A DNA stretch of 64,000 bases, taken from assembly GCA_027405735.1 (NCBI GenBank), contig JAPEHQ010000006.1, positions 434,001 to 498,000 on the forward strand, read 5' to 3'. Shown piece after piece: positions 22,560 to 34,577 of this stretch. The position numbers were made by a program, and so were the translations under genes. The notes beneath the pieces were generated by a model. That model did not search any database. It saw nothing but the letters and a program-made list of their open reading frames with translations, and was not told the DNA's origin. Origin of the DNA: Mucor racemosus. Lineage: Eukaryota; Mucoromycota; Mucoromycetes; Mucorales; Mucoraceae. Position 1 is the first letter of the stretch, and each line of letters begins with the position of its first letter.

Positions 22560-23800
22560 CCTCTATGGGCCATTAATATCTGTCCTGAAATAAAGGGTTA
22601 ATACCAGAGTATAAGTGCACCGGATTAACATATACATCGACTAAAAATTAATCTAAAATGGATTGTAGAAACTAAGCACCAAAATTTAGGTGTTGATTTT
22701 TTGTATTCACAAAATTGATATAACCGAAAATACTCTGCATTTTTTGTTTCAGCAAAACATATTAATTTTTCGTCAAGATAATCAAAGTAATAGTTCACAT
22801 TACGACTTAAAACTTATCACCACTGAGTTCCAAAATCAATTTGTTGTGAAATCGATCCGAAAATGATCAAAAAATCAAAATCGTTTAATAGCTCATGAAC
22901 TGTAAACTAAATTGAATTAACTTACTAAATGTTTTTTGTACAGTTTTGGATTTTGCATCCATCTAAATAAAATTCAAAGAAATGTTTTATATTGAATTTT
23001 GCGTAAAATGAAATTGAAATTTTGGAGTTTTTTGATGATACATATCACTTTTTATGAGCATATTCCAAATATAAGTAATGGAGATAATGCGCATCAAGAT
23101 TATATATGGATAGAGCCATTTTTGGACCTTTTAGCTGCATTTTTCATAGAGAAAACAATGTTCTTGTCATTATTTTTTTCAAATTTAGGATGAGGGTATA
23201 CAGGGGGGAAATGGAAGCTAGCAACGAGACTATTCTTTTGTATGCATTTTTTAGGATATCTCCACGAAAAATTAATATTCTGAAAGAAACTAAATTGGGT
23301 CTGAGAGAGCTCAATGAGCTTAATGACATAAATGTAAACAAATGTTGCACAATTTAACGTATATTTTGAAATCTATTACAAAAATGCCAAAAAAAAAATG
23401 AAAAAAAAATAAAAGTGCTCAGAATTTTTTTAAATTGAAATATGTTATAGAATACTTTAAAACAAGTAAACTTTATTATTAAAAATTGTTAGTATCGCTT
23501 AATTTTTCGTAGAGATATGGCGCCTTAAAGTTTTTAATTTTTAGCAGTGAAATACCGTACCTGTTGTAAAAATCTGAAACCTTAACACTAAAAAAGTTGC
23601 ATTAACTGCTAGAGATAGTATATTTTTGGATACGCGTTTTTCAATTAAAGTTGAACATCTCAGGTTCATCTGCATATAAATTTTTCATGATATTATTTAG
23701 TGAAGAAAAAAGTTGGGTAGGGATAAAAAAAATGTGGCACAGTTTTTAAGGAAAAAGCAGCAAAATTTACCTGTTTTAGACTTTTCTATGAGTTATGATG
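22560..23800 (+). repeat. R2 repeat family, long copy
   Basis: About 1.2 kb, similar along its length to 58375-59605 and to 10085-11200. It begins near the phrase GGCCATTAATATCTG and includes the GATATCTCCACGAAAAAT signature at about 23255. Short open frames (22999-23193, 23106-23357) correspond to frames in other copies but differ by shifts. Confidence 0.6.
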
Positions 23801-24819
23801 TATATACATAGAAATTGAAAAGTGTGGTACAGGATAAGATGCTTCACATAATGTAAAAGACAATGAACAATGGCTAAAAAACATGATCAGCTTAATAAGA
23901 ACAATATAATTTAGAAGAGCCAGCATTCGTCAATTGTTAGATGCTGCTAATTGATCATGAACAATCGCGATATGCAAAAGCGAAGCATTTAAAACTACTG
24001 GTTTACTAAAATTTTATAAAATAATTGCATCGAAAATTGAAGGCGTACTGAGATTATTTGTCAGTATAGCTAGTTTCCCTTAAATACATATAATCATAAT
24101 GAATTCTTATAATTAGATCAAATTTCTTTGTCTAAAAAGTACAATAGCCGAACCAATAATGGCGACAGTAAGCATCGCTTCGATATAAAAAGACAAATTT
24201 ACAGTAAATGTAAGTCCATTATATTTTCTTTCAGTAAAATATGATAATCTCCTTACACGTAAAGCTCACTATTATCTCTTTTATTGCCTTATACTTTTTA
24301 TTTGGACCTAGACAGCTCTGTAATTATTATATATTTGTACAACTGAAAAATTACTAACATTAAAATACACAGTTTTCCAATTATGCCATGATTTGAAACG
24401 TCGTAAAATTGCTGTTGCTCCTGAATTTTTGTATATAGAGAGTATGGCCGAAAACTTTTACAAGGCAATCTTTTTTCAGCTCAATACTTTTAAATGTAAT
24501 ACTGCATTAATGATTACAAGAATAGTTACGCTAACAAACATTCTTTTCTTAAATAGTGGTTAACAATTGTCAAATTGGAAACATCAGTTTTTCATCTCTT
24601 AGAAATTCAACAGGTTGCATAACCTCAGCCATGTTTTATTTATTCGAGGAAAGTTCACCAGAAGATACATTGCCCTCAAAAATTGCTTTTGACCGCGGTG
24701 AAATTACTACTTTCGTATCATTGAAGTCTTTATGTTTCTATTCATTTCTTATCCTTATCCCAACGTATCGTTATATTTATACGGCTACTGTATTTTTATA
24801 TACTTTTATTAAAAATTTT

Positions 24820-25863
24820 ATGAGTAGTGGCAATGCTGGCAATATTGACAATAATAGCGATTTTAAAAATAATGTCAATAATGACAACCATGGAAATAAT
24901 GACAACAATAACAATGATGGCAATAGTAGTAATAATGATAGTAATAACAGTAACTATAACAGCAGCAATTTGAATGGCAGCAGTAGTCGTGAAACTGGTG
25001 TTATGGTGAATGAAAGTAGAATTGCAACTGGTCCTCCCAATACTACCCATCACAGAAATGAACCGATTATTAACAGTTTGACTACAACAAACATCCCTAT
25101 TATCCAGAATGCAAGCAATAGTAATGCTAATGTGGATTCTTCTAGTAGCTCCAAAGAACAAGCTGAAGCCAAATTTGATGATTCCATGAGAGAATTGATC
25201 CGTGCTAAAGAAGATTATCTTTACCTCCTCACACTTTATCAATCCATGGCCAATCATCTTACTAAAAATCCCAATCCCTTGGAAACGAGAACTACTAATG
25301 CTGAAGCTGAAGATCTTCATTTTGGTAGCACTACAGAGGAATTTATTGCCTCGCAGATTGAGTTGATCGCACAAGTTAGAAAAGCTAGAATTATCAAAGA
25401 AGACAGCCTTAAGGAACTTCAAAACTTGCAGAAAATATTCAAAAAATCAGACGAGACTGAATTCGCATCGTCAAGCTCTCGATCTGCAACACACAATAAT
25501 AATCCTGTAGTTTTGTTTAAAAAAGACTCTGCTTCCCAAGATGTTTTCTCCAAGACTGACTCATCTAATGCTCACCCTGTCACTCAGCTCCAAAACAGCC
25601 TTGCTCAGGAAGGTGCATCTTCAAATGCTAAACCATATAATGCTCGTCCTGTAGCCCGGCCTCAAAGTAATCCTGCTCCAAAAGATGTCTCTTCCAAGAC
25701 TGAGACATCTAATGTTTGTCCTGTAGTTCAGCCTCAAAACAATCCTGATCAAGAAGGTACATCTTCAAGTGTTGGGCCATCCGATATTCATCCTGTAGCC
25801 CAGTCTCAAAATAGTTCTATCTCAGGAAGTTCTTCAAAGATAAATCCAGACCCAAACATTTGA
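24820..25863 (+). CDS. Asn/Ser-rich protein of unknown function
   Basis: Starting at the ATG at 24820 the frame codes 347 aa. An earlier in-frame ATG at 24631 would add 63 residues with hydrophobic stretches, but the pyrimidine-rich, TATA-containing DNA before 24820 looks more like promoter and leader. Residues 1-60 are Asn-rich low complexity. A central part at about 115-205 (AEAKFDDSMRELIRAKEDYL onward, then QIELIAQVRKARIIKEDSL) looks helical and may form a coiled coil. The C-terminal ~120 residues hold three or four degenerate units of about 30 residues around HPV(A/T)QxQNxxxxxxxSS. No known domain is recognised. The frame stops just before a decayed Lys/Gly-rich tail. Confidence 0.5.
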   Translation: MSSGNAGNIDNNSDFKNNVNNDNHGNNDNNNNDGNSSNNDSNNSNYNSSNLNGSSSRETGVMVNESRIATGPPNTTHHRNEPIINSLTTTNIPIIQNASNSNANVDSSSSSKEQAEAKFDDSMRELIRAKEDYLYLLTLYQSMANHLTKNPNPLETRTTNAEAEDLHFGSTTEEFIASQIELIAQVRKARIIKEDSLKELQNLQKIFKKSDETEFASSSSRSATHNNNPVVLFKKDSASQDVFSKTDSSNAHPVTQLQNSLAQEGASSNAKPYNARPVARPQSNPAPKDVSSKTETSNVCPVVQPQNNPDQEGTSSSVGPSDIHPVAQSQNSSISGSSSKINPDPNI

Positions 25864-26050
25864 TTTAAATAGTTCTGATTCTTCTGCTGAATTCTAAAGT
25901 TTCGTACGAAGTAAAGGTAAAGGTAAAGGAAAAGGTAAAGGAAAAAATCTTCTAGATCAACCTCCAAAATGTCAATATACCTCGTAGGAACTAAAAGTAA
26001 AACGTAGCAAAGGAAAATCATCGCTTAATGCTAGACAGCGATTGAAATAG
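25864..26050 (+). pseudogene. Decayed Lys/Gly-rich C-terminal extension
   Basis: One base out of frame with the preceding stop, DNA from 25862 reads FDLNSSDSSAEF, then a stop, then SFVRSKGKGKGKGKGKNLL and onward, a second stop, then ELKVKRSKGKSSLNARQRLK and a third stop. Coding-like composition through two stops in one frame suggests the gene once ended here and has lost its basic tail by a frameshift and stop codons. Alternatively an unseen intron or a sequencing error explains it. Confidence 0.35.
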
Positions 26051-27158
26051 AGATCTATGTCTTTACCGTCCTAATAATTTTTGAATAATATAAATAAAAA
26101 ATCACCTGATTTGAGTTGAAGTTTTCTCAATGCATGTGCGTAATGATTTTGTTCAAATTATCTAAATTTTATAGGGAAAAACAAGACAAAAAAAAAAGAT
26201 GTATATATCTACATTCTTTCAATTACTTGCTATTACTTTATTTGGGATTTTGATTCAATGAATTAAAGAAGAAAAATCATTTAAAGCAAACAGATTTGGA
26301 GAGATTACTATAATTGATCATTACATTTAGTATTTATATTTCATTTTGTATCGCCTTGGAGCTATGCTAATATATAATGAATATATAGTCATTTATATCA
26401 TTGTATGCTGAATTATCTTTGCTATTGCTCAATTTCTTTGTGTTATAATGTATGAAACCATCTGTGATTAATGAAGGAAAAGCCATAAGATTTTAAGAGG
26501 AAAATAATAGAAACTTTCAAAGAAAGATCTCAAGGTTAACAGCAAAACTAGTATGCACATTTATCCAACTTTTTAAAGGTAGATGCATAGATACAAATTC
26601 AAGTAGAAATCCCAATGAACAAACGCGGACTGTGAAACACAATCAAGCGGGAGTTTGTTGATGGACCAAAGGACCATTTCAAGTCAAAACGAGCGCCAAA
26701 GTGTATAATTCCTTCTTTCCCCGCATCGGTAAGTTCTAATGATACCTAAATGCATCCATCCATCCAAAGAGAACATACAATCCATCCTACATCAACACAT
26801 CATTGCCATGGTTGAAAGAAAGAAAATGAGTATAATCAGTAATAGATTAAGAATATCGCCAACTTTTGATATTTGAATATTTACACCACATGCATCCAAA
26901 TTATTCTACAATCCATCCGTCCATAGTTGAATACAACCTCAACAATCAACAATCATCTAGTAGTATCGACCATTGGAATAGAAGATTAATAGGGTTTCCC
27001 ACCTGCCATTGCTTGAATTTATCACCATGGCAACCAATATGAAAAATTATATTGACGAAAATAGGATGGATTTTGTGTGCGCTCTGTTGAATGCCATATG
27101 GATGCGATCAAAGATATTGGTTATTTGATATTAACTTGTTCATTGAATAGAACCCAAC
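25865..27158. other. Intergenic region and probable 5' leader of the eS10 gene
   Basis: After the decayed tail the DNA is AT-rich without a gene to about 26650. At 26706-26728 a pyrimidine-rich run ends in CATCG followed by GTAAGT, and a TTGAATAG acceptor lies at 27141-27150 just before the eS10 start. This fits a 422-nt intron (26729-27150) in the 5' untranslated region. ATCC repeats are scattered inside it. Confidence 0.4.
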
Positions 27159-27844
27159 ATGCTTATTTCCAAGGAGAACAGAAAGGCTGTCTACTCAGCT
27201 CTTTTCAAGGGTAAGCAAGCAATAGTTCAAAATAGAGATTTTAGCTAATAGATCACTGATTTTCATTCAATAGATGGTGCCCTTGTCGCCCCTAAGGATT
27301 TCAACCTTCCCAAGCACGCCGACATTGACGTCCCCAACCTCGAAGTCATCAAGCTCATGCAATCTTTGACTTCCAAGGGTCTCGTCAAGACCCAGTTCTC
27401 TTGGCAATGGTATTACTATACTCTCACTGATGAGGGTATTGACTACCTCCGTGAATGTATGTTGTAATAATTTATATCAAGCGAATCATATACTTATACT
27501 TTGTTGTTTTAGTCCTTCACTTGCCTCAAGAAATTGTTCCCGCTACCTTGAAGAAGTCTGCTCGTCCTGCTGCTCCCCGTCGTGCTTGTAAGTTTCAACC
27601 TTTTAGTATGTATAGTTGATATATTAATCTCTTTTTTATCCATCTTAGTCGGTGGTGAGGGCCGTGAAAACCGTGGTCCCCGTGGTGATCGTGGTGATTA
27701 CCGTCGCAAGGAAGGTGCTAACGGTGACTTCAAGCCCGAGTTCCGTGGTGGTCTCGGTAAGTTTTTAATTTGAATTAATTTGATATGCAATGTTTGGGCT
27801 AATCAATACGTTTTTATGATTTAGGTCGTGGTAACCGCGAGTAA
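27159..27844 (+). CDS. RPS10: 40S ribosomal protein eS10
   Basis: Five exons (27159-27210, 27274-27456, 27513-27587, 27649-27756, 27825-27844) give 145 aa. The N-terminal winged-helix domain shared with plectin covers about residues 3-95: it starts [19 protein letters not shown] and continues with [19 protein letters not shown] and [13 protein letters not shown]. The tail is rich in Arg and Gly ([23 protein letters not shown]), as in eukaryotic eS10. The protein is part of the head of the small ribosomal subunit near the mRNA entry side. GC-richer, C-ending codons contrast with neighbouring genes, as expected for a highly expressed gene. All introns begin after the first base of a codon. Confidence 0.97.
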
Positions 27845-30027
27845 ATTTTTTAACATTCGAATATATTGTTTTCTCTTTGTTAAAAAAATACATTGCAACA
27901 AAACATTAAATGTTGGTTTTATTAATTTTTCGGTCCTTTTTTTTTGTTTTTTTTTTTTTTTTTTGTTTTTATGTGTTGAGTATACATTTAATATGTACTT
28001 CTGTGAATATGTAGTTGCGCTGAGAAATTAAAAACTGTTGGGATATTATAATGCCAATATAATTTGATACAAACGTATCTTTGAGTAAATATCGCAATAT
28101 ATTTGTAAAGGCATTTTGGAAAGTTGATGGAATGCCAACTGTAATCAAAAAGTTTTTCCTAGCCCATTTGCTCCTTAATCAATCAATTGTCATTTAATAG
28201 ACTAATTTCATCACCAAATGCAAGGCATGTAGATTTGTGCTTGATGTATTCATGTAACTTTATGCTAATAACTATTCAAATACATATTTGAAACTATACA
28301 TTAAAAATTCAAAACATATCAATATACCACATGCATTAATAATACTGATTGATGTTTATATATAATGTTTTCTTCATTTGAGCATAATTAACATAAGGCA
28401 GCAAAATGGTCAAATTAACAGCCAAAAAATCATATAAAGAAGATTGCCAAGTCTCTGATCTACTGAATTGAGATCAGATAAATATCCTGCAGTTTACTTT
28501 TTGGCTTGCAGTTGTATGGCAACTAGACTAAATGTATGTAGCTAAGAATACATCCAATATTGTTAATATCTTTACTTTGTCAATATCTAGTATTTCAACT
28601 GCAAAAAATACACGTATTTATTATCTGAATTTCTAGCCAGATCATAAATTAATGGGTAACGAGGAAATGTGTACATAAATTTCCAAACTTGAAAGGGTTG
28701 TTTTATGATAACCGCTTCCTATTTTTCTGTAATAAATAACTGTAAAGTAAAAAATATAAACATACCTGAGATGCTACAGCTAATCACAGTGTTTGTTATT
28801 TCCATTTACCATGAGCTTCAATGTAGAATAAACTCTTTAAATATCTGAGTTCATTTTTTACTGCTTAAAAGTCGAAACTTTGCTGCAACAAATCTCAGCG
28901 AAAAATAAAGATACAGAGTTGATTTTTGATGGAATATGTTTGTTTTAAGATGTTCTATAATATGTTTGAGTATCAATGTTTTTTCATGATTTCATATTTT
29001 GCCATTTTTTCTTTTTTTTTACAGTTTTAACGTGATTTACAGAATATTCGATATATTGACTATCGCATTTTTTGTGCTCAACTTGTAGTGCTGAGTTATA
29101 TCTATGTATTGCAATTTAGTTTTCTGAAATATCCCAATTTTTGGTGGAGAAAATAAAAAAAAAAGGTATAAAAAAATTGGTGGTCAATTCATCCAACATT
29201 TTTCATGAGCATTCACAGGCCCTTTTTTTTCGGATGTAAAAAAAAACACACAAAAATTTGGATTTCTCCACGAAAAATGCAGCTATAGCTGCATATATTA
29301 TCTCAAATTGTAGATAATTTTGCGGGCTATCACTTGAAAAGTTGATAAAATAAAAGTTTATTTAAAATTCAAGAGGAACAGCTGAAAAACTTCCAAAATT
29401 TTACATCAATTTCACGATGAATTTTGAGAGAAAAATTCTTTTGAAACTTATATCATTCGATGCAAAATCTAAAACTGTACATAAAGTTATTAACACACTA
29501 GCCCAGCTTACTATCTATTCTGTTGCGTATTTAAAGATTTTAATTTTTTGACCTATTTTTTTGCATTTTGACCATGGCCATTTAGTATTTCAAACGCAGC
29601 TCCATAGATTTTTACCGAGTATTATAAATTGCTTCGAACGATTTCATAAAAATATGTAGTAATTAATTTGTATATATATTTATATAAAATTAGAGTGGTC
29701 CGCTTTTGAATGATTGGAAAGGATTTCCTTTATATAAGAATAATAGTGAGGGACATAAACAGATAAGATCTCCATGCAATGTTGTTTTCTATTAGAAACC
29801 AAAAAAAGGTAAAAACGCATAAAACTCATGTTGTTGCATTTTCAGATCTAACAAGTTATCAACCTTTTGAAATTAAAAGATGTTCTTTGATTATGCAACA
29901 ACCTACATAGTTGGAATATAGTACTTTTTTGTATTATATAAAAAGCCGTATTGGTAACAAATAACATGAGATATGGTACTCATAATATATACAGTATTTA
30001 TTTTTCCGTGATTATTTTGACACAGAA
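27845..30027. other. Intergenic region with a partial R2 copy on the - strand
   Basis: The 3' flank of eS10 includes a long T-rich run at about 27935-27965. No gene follows until the CCCH gene. The stretch 28985-29545 matches R2 in reverse, including a TTTCTCCACGAAAAATG signature near 29265 and the phrase AAAACTGTACATAAAG near 29470. Confidence 0.5.
28985..29545 (-). repeat. R2 repeat family, diverged partial copy
   Basis: Reverse-complement phrases shared with the long R2 copies appear at about 29470-29490 (CTTTATGTACAGTTTTAGAT on -). The match is weaker than among the three long copies, so this is probably an old copy; both ends are uncertain. Confidence 0.35.
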
Positions 30028-32731
30028 TTAATTATTAACGTTCGTTTTTTTTTTATCTTTTGAGTTCTTCTTGAGTTCAGCAATTTGTTGAGGGGTTGCT
30101 TCCTCATGTAAAAAGAAACAATCCTGACCTTTTGCACAATTGCCTTCAAGATGAAAATAGGTACAAGGTCGAATAACTGATTCCAACTTGCTCTTTTCTT
30201 CTTCATTCAATTCATGGTGAGAGAACAAACAAGCATCACCAACATTACAAATGCCTTTAAAATTATAAAAGATGCAAGGTCCAGTAAGCTTTCTTAATTT
30301 CATCAACATGTCTTCATTGAGAGGAGCATGAGAGTATGGGCAATCGTTATGTCGGCATTTACTATTCAAATGAAAGAATTTACAAGGCTCCAATTGCAAA
30401 TCCTATTGATTCAAAAGTACAATGTTAGAAAAAATAAAAACTCTCAACAATTATGTAAATTACTTACATGTGAAAAGGTACAATCATCTCCTTTGTAGCA
30501 AGAACCTGTTTTAAAGAATTCGCATACGATATTCTTTTTGAGATCTGGTTTGGCAACAACGTTGGCTTGATCATGTTTAAATGTACAAGAATCACCCTAA
30601 ATATCATAAAATTAGTTACATGCATTATTAATGAATAATTGAATACTTACACCACTACAATAACCATTAGCAAAGAAACGGCATGTTATAAGGGGGACAA
30701 ACTCTTTCTTGGTCTTTTGACGCTTATTTTGTTGTTTTTGATTGCTGTCATTTGATCTTTTAACGGGCTTTGGAGCACCAGTTACTAAAATAATATAAAC
30801 ATTTAGTTAGTATGTGCTTATCATGATAAATGTCTGTATGATTACTTACTTTCTCTTGCAATGTCTTCAATGGAGCGTTTACCGCTAGTGGAAGCATTCA
30901 TAGAAGCAGCATTACTTGATTGATTATTGTTCTTCTTCAAATAGTCATTATCTTGCTTGGATGTTGAGCCATTCTGATGGTAATTCAATGGTTGATTATT
31001 ATTAGAGCTGCTGTCATTTTGTTTGTTTGATGATTTATCAGCTTGCTTGGAAGACGTGGCTTTTTCATGATATTGAAGCAATGTATCAAAGTCAGCATCT
31101 TCAATGTTTGTAGGAAAATCCTTGTGTCTTTTTGATGCAGCTCTGGCTTCATTCTTTTTTTGTTGTCTATTCTTCTTTTTCTGTTTCTTTTTCTGTTTCT
31201 TGGAGTTTGATGAATCATTGGGTAAATGAGCTGATGGCATTGAGCTATTGCTTTGTTGACTCAAGTGAGGAGAGCTTGGTAATTGTGAAGTCTTTGCAGG
31301 AGACAAAGAAACACCACTATCAGCAGTAGAAGAAGGTTGAGAATCAACTGATGATTGTTGTTCAACGACTGACCAAGGTGGAATTGTAGGTGATACTCTG
31401 GCTGGAACAGATGGAACTGGTGAATCCTTAATGTCTAATGAACGTTTAATGTTTGCAGATGATGATGGTGGTGATTTCATATGATGAGGAGCGAGAAGAG
31501 AGGCTGATGAGCCTGTAAGGCTTGAAGAACATGCAAAAGAAGGAGCAGCAATTCTTGGAGATGCAATCAACTTCGGAGAAGTGTTGGCAAAAGCATTGGC
31601 AGAAGTACTGGCAGAAACACTAGCAATATGTGAAGGTGATATTGATTTTGGAGAAGCATCGTTAACTTTAACAGGATTCTTGGCAGATTGGAAGATGCTT
31701 TCAAGAATATCATCAATAACTTTAACTTTAGGCTTTTCTGCAACATCGTTAGATACTGGATCAGAATTGTGTCCTGGTGCTGGAGAGTTGGTGGAATTTG
31801 CTGGAGATGTAGGTGATTGTTTTGCAAATGATGATGGTGTGGAAAGAGGCAAAGAAGTCTCTACGCAAGGTGGTCTCTTGAACTTTCCTATTGATTGTAC
31901 AGTAACATCAATTACTGGCACATTATTACTGATTGGATCAGAATTGCGTCTAGGTGTTGAAGGTTTTGGTGATTTTGATCCTGCTGTTGATCTTCTATAA
32001 GGCGAATAAACATTTACGCAAGATGGCTTCTTAAATCTTCTTGCTGAAGACACAGTTTGACCAGATTTGATATCGGTATTTGACATAATATTACTAGTTG
32101 GATCAGAATGGCGTCTTGGTGTTGAAATTTCAGGTAATCGAGATTTTTTTGAAGTTGAAGACTCGAGTAATAGTGCTGTGGATGATGATGACAATGACGA
32201 TGATGATAATGATAATAATAATGATGATGATGATGACGATGATGCTGATGATGTGGAAGTAGGCTTCTTTACTGCAGTTACGGGCTGATCAGATGTAAGA
32301 TTAATTGCTGACACATTATTACTAGCTGAACTAGGATTGCAACTTGATGTTGAAGTACTAGGCAATTCTGTATTTATTGGTGATAATTGTGCTGCGGATG
32401 ATGTTGCTGCTATGGGTAACAGTGGTTTCTTTACGCAAGATGGTTTTTTGAACTTCTTTACTGAAGCTACAAGTCGATCAGATTTAGGATCAATTTCTGA
32501 AAGAGGACCAGTGGTGATATCTGATGATTTGCGTTTTTTTGATTCTTTCAATGAATTGGAACGAATGATTTGAGCAATTGTAAGCTTTGGTTCTTGTGCA
32601 TGTTTTGTAATCAATTTTTGCGTTTGAAGTCTGCTTAGCTCTTCGAGAATTTTATCATCTTTTACTTCGTTCGATGGTGGTGGAACATTCATGAGAAATT
32701 TTCGGACAGATTTTGGTTTTGAAGAAGACAT
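30028..32731 (-). CDS. Protein with five C-terminal CCCH zinc fingers and a long Ser/Pro-rich region
   Basis: Four exons (32731-30850, 30784-30651, 30596-30468, 30402-30028) give 839 aa. Fingers lie at 662-680 and 697-715 (both C-x7-C-x5-C-x3-H), 722-740 (C-x8-C-x4-C-x3-H), 758-777 and 795-814 (both C-x8-C-x5-C-x3-H). Introns cut inside finger 1 and right after finger 2. Such arrays usually bind single-stranded, often A/U-rich, RNA in mRNA processing or decay; ZC3H3/4/6 and CPSF30-type proteins are the nearest in style. The first ~560 residues are disordered, with poly-Ser tracts and repeated FKKPSCV and TPRR-SDP motifs. A Lys-rich cluster (KKQKKKQKKKNRQQKK) may be a nuclear signal. The exact orthologue is not identified. 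Confidence 0.85.
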
Positions 32732-34577
32732 GTTGAATAAGCTTTGATTATGTGATGAGGTATGTATGAAGGATAATAAGTGTTTGTGAAAGGAGTGCTT
32801 GACTGAATGGAAGAAGAAAAAAAATTGTTAGCTCTCAAGTGAAGCTTAAGAAAGGTCACAAACCTACGGAGGTTGGTGTCAAAACACATCTGAAAGTTGC
32901 TGTAGTTACATAACATATAAATAGTTACACTATGATATTTAACGTATTATCAATACAAAAATATGTGTTCTACTCTTTCAATTAGATCTTACCATTTGGA
33001 AATAAGCTTCACATCCTGATTTGTGTCCTTGTTGGTATACAAATGTTCGACAGAGCTGTTATCGTTGTATTTTCGAGAAAACCTTGCAAATCATTGCATT
33101 CGAACGCAGCTCTTGAATTTCGAGTGTTAACTGAAACACAACGTTAACTCCATAGAAATTTAGTATTTTTATAAAATAAAAATACCATCATAAATCGTAT
33201 ATGTTAAACAGTGTCTATGTAGTTCTTGTGAGTTTTTTGTTGCTATTCAGACATTTTAAAAAATCCTCTAAGCTTAGGAATGATATTCAAAAATGTGAAA
33301 CCACGCTCAGATTTTTGCTACAAAATGGAATGTCATGTACATTTTATTTGTAAAAGTATCGAAAATTGAAAGAAAAATTTCAAATTCAAATAAAAAAGCC
33401 ATAAAGGAAATCAACGACAAAGGAGGAAGATATATGGAAAAGAAAAGGTTAGTATGTTGCTATTAATTTAAAATAAATGGGTATAAGAGAGATGATGATG
33501 GAAAAAAAGAGGATACATTTATACTAAATACCCTTGCTGATCTTAACACAAAACTGCCACTGTATCTAACTTGATTTATTGCAGACTTCTCATGGACGTA
33601 AAGTATAACACCTGGTTTAATTGTAATTTTCTCATAGACGTCAATTATAGAGCGTGATAATATGGGTATAAGCCCTCATAAAATCTGATTTAAATACATC
33701 TTTTCTTAAGGATCTCCGTTCTAGATTGTGATATATTTATAAATTCTTTGACCACAACAACATGGAAATATGCTTTATTCATAAACTGCTGTATGGGTCA
33801 AACTGTGCTGTACCTAAAATTAGAAATGTTGTCTGGACACTTTTTGTGGAGAGTGATATAGCAAGCTCTGAAAATACATTACATTTACATGAAAACAGCT
33901 TCAAGAGGTGATTATTATGTCAGCTCTCAATAAAGTTATTAACTATTTTCAATATATGAATATTCCATCAAAACAGCGAGTTGTAATGGGAAATATGCGT
34001 TCTTTGTGATTTGGTTTTTCATGAAATCCCCTGCATCGCAGAAAATGAAAGAAGAAGCTTTGTTACTTGACCATACTATTTTGAAAATATACCAACAATG
34101 ATATAGTGTGATAAACAATTGGCAACAAAATATTCACAGTGATACTAATGTTACAATATGTAATCATATATATCCAGACAAACAATTGCGCATCAGCCAA
34201 TGCGACAGGTGTGTTCGTCGCCATATTTTTACATAAGTATGCATTACATTTCGATTATACGGCGATACATATACAGAAATTAGGGTTAAATCCATGTCTA
34301 GTGTAGAATAGAATTTCAGTATTGAATGATACATCTTTTATTTCGCAATTTACCTTCTCATATTCTGCTCCTTGTTTATACATTACAAGTCGATTTTTAC
34401 TTTAATCCCCCCTCTTTATACACTCTTTGTACTTGATCCATCATCTCCTTATGATACCCCTCCCCTTCCTTTTCTCCGTATTTATGCAATAAAAAGAAGC
34501 AATATAAACTGATGGAAACCTTCTCTTTTTATTGATTTCTTTTCTTTTTCTATCTTTTTATTATATATATATATACA
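32732..34577. other. Divergent intergenic region
   Basis: This 1.8-kb AT-rich stretch separates the CCCH gene (-) from the secreted protein gene (+) and should contain both promoters. Just before 34578 there are long pyrimidine runs (34350-34460, 34520-34560) and a TATATATATATA run at about 34563-34575. No further gene is recognised. Confidence 0.5.

Larger units (their letters stand above)
16946..24819. other. Gene-poor, repeat-rich region
   Basis: No intact gene is recognised. The region holds a 20-bp perfect palindrome (17417-17436), two solo LTRs of family R3 (18198-18928 and 21009-21656) each disrupted by another element, R1 copy 2 (19253-20655) between them, and an R2 copy (22560-23800). 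Open frames such as 18809-19243 (+) and 21462-21662 (+) lie across repeats and are not credible genes. From 23800 to the gene at 24820 nothing specific is seen. Confidence 0.5.

Noticed and set aside
24556..24819. Upstream extension of the Asn-rich gene from 24556
   Set aside because: It opens with GTG, not ATG, and the DNA before 24820 looks like a promoter and leader. An ATG at 24631 remains possible but is less likely.
31581..32573. + strand acidic frames rich in Asp
   Set aside because: They mirror the poly-Ser codons of the CCCH gene on the other strand.
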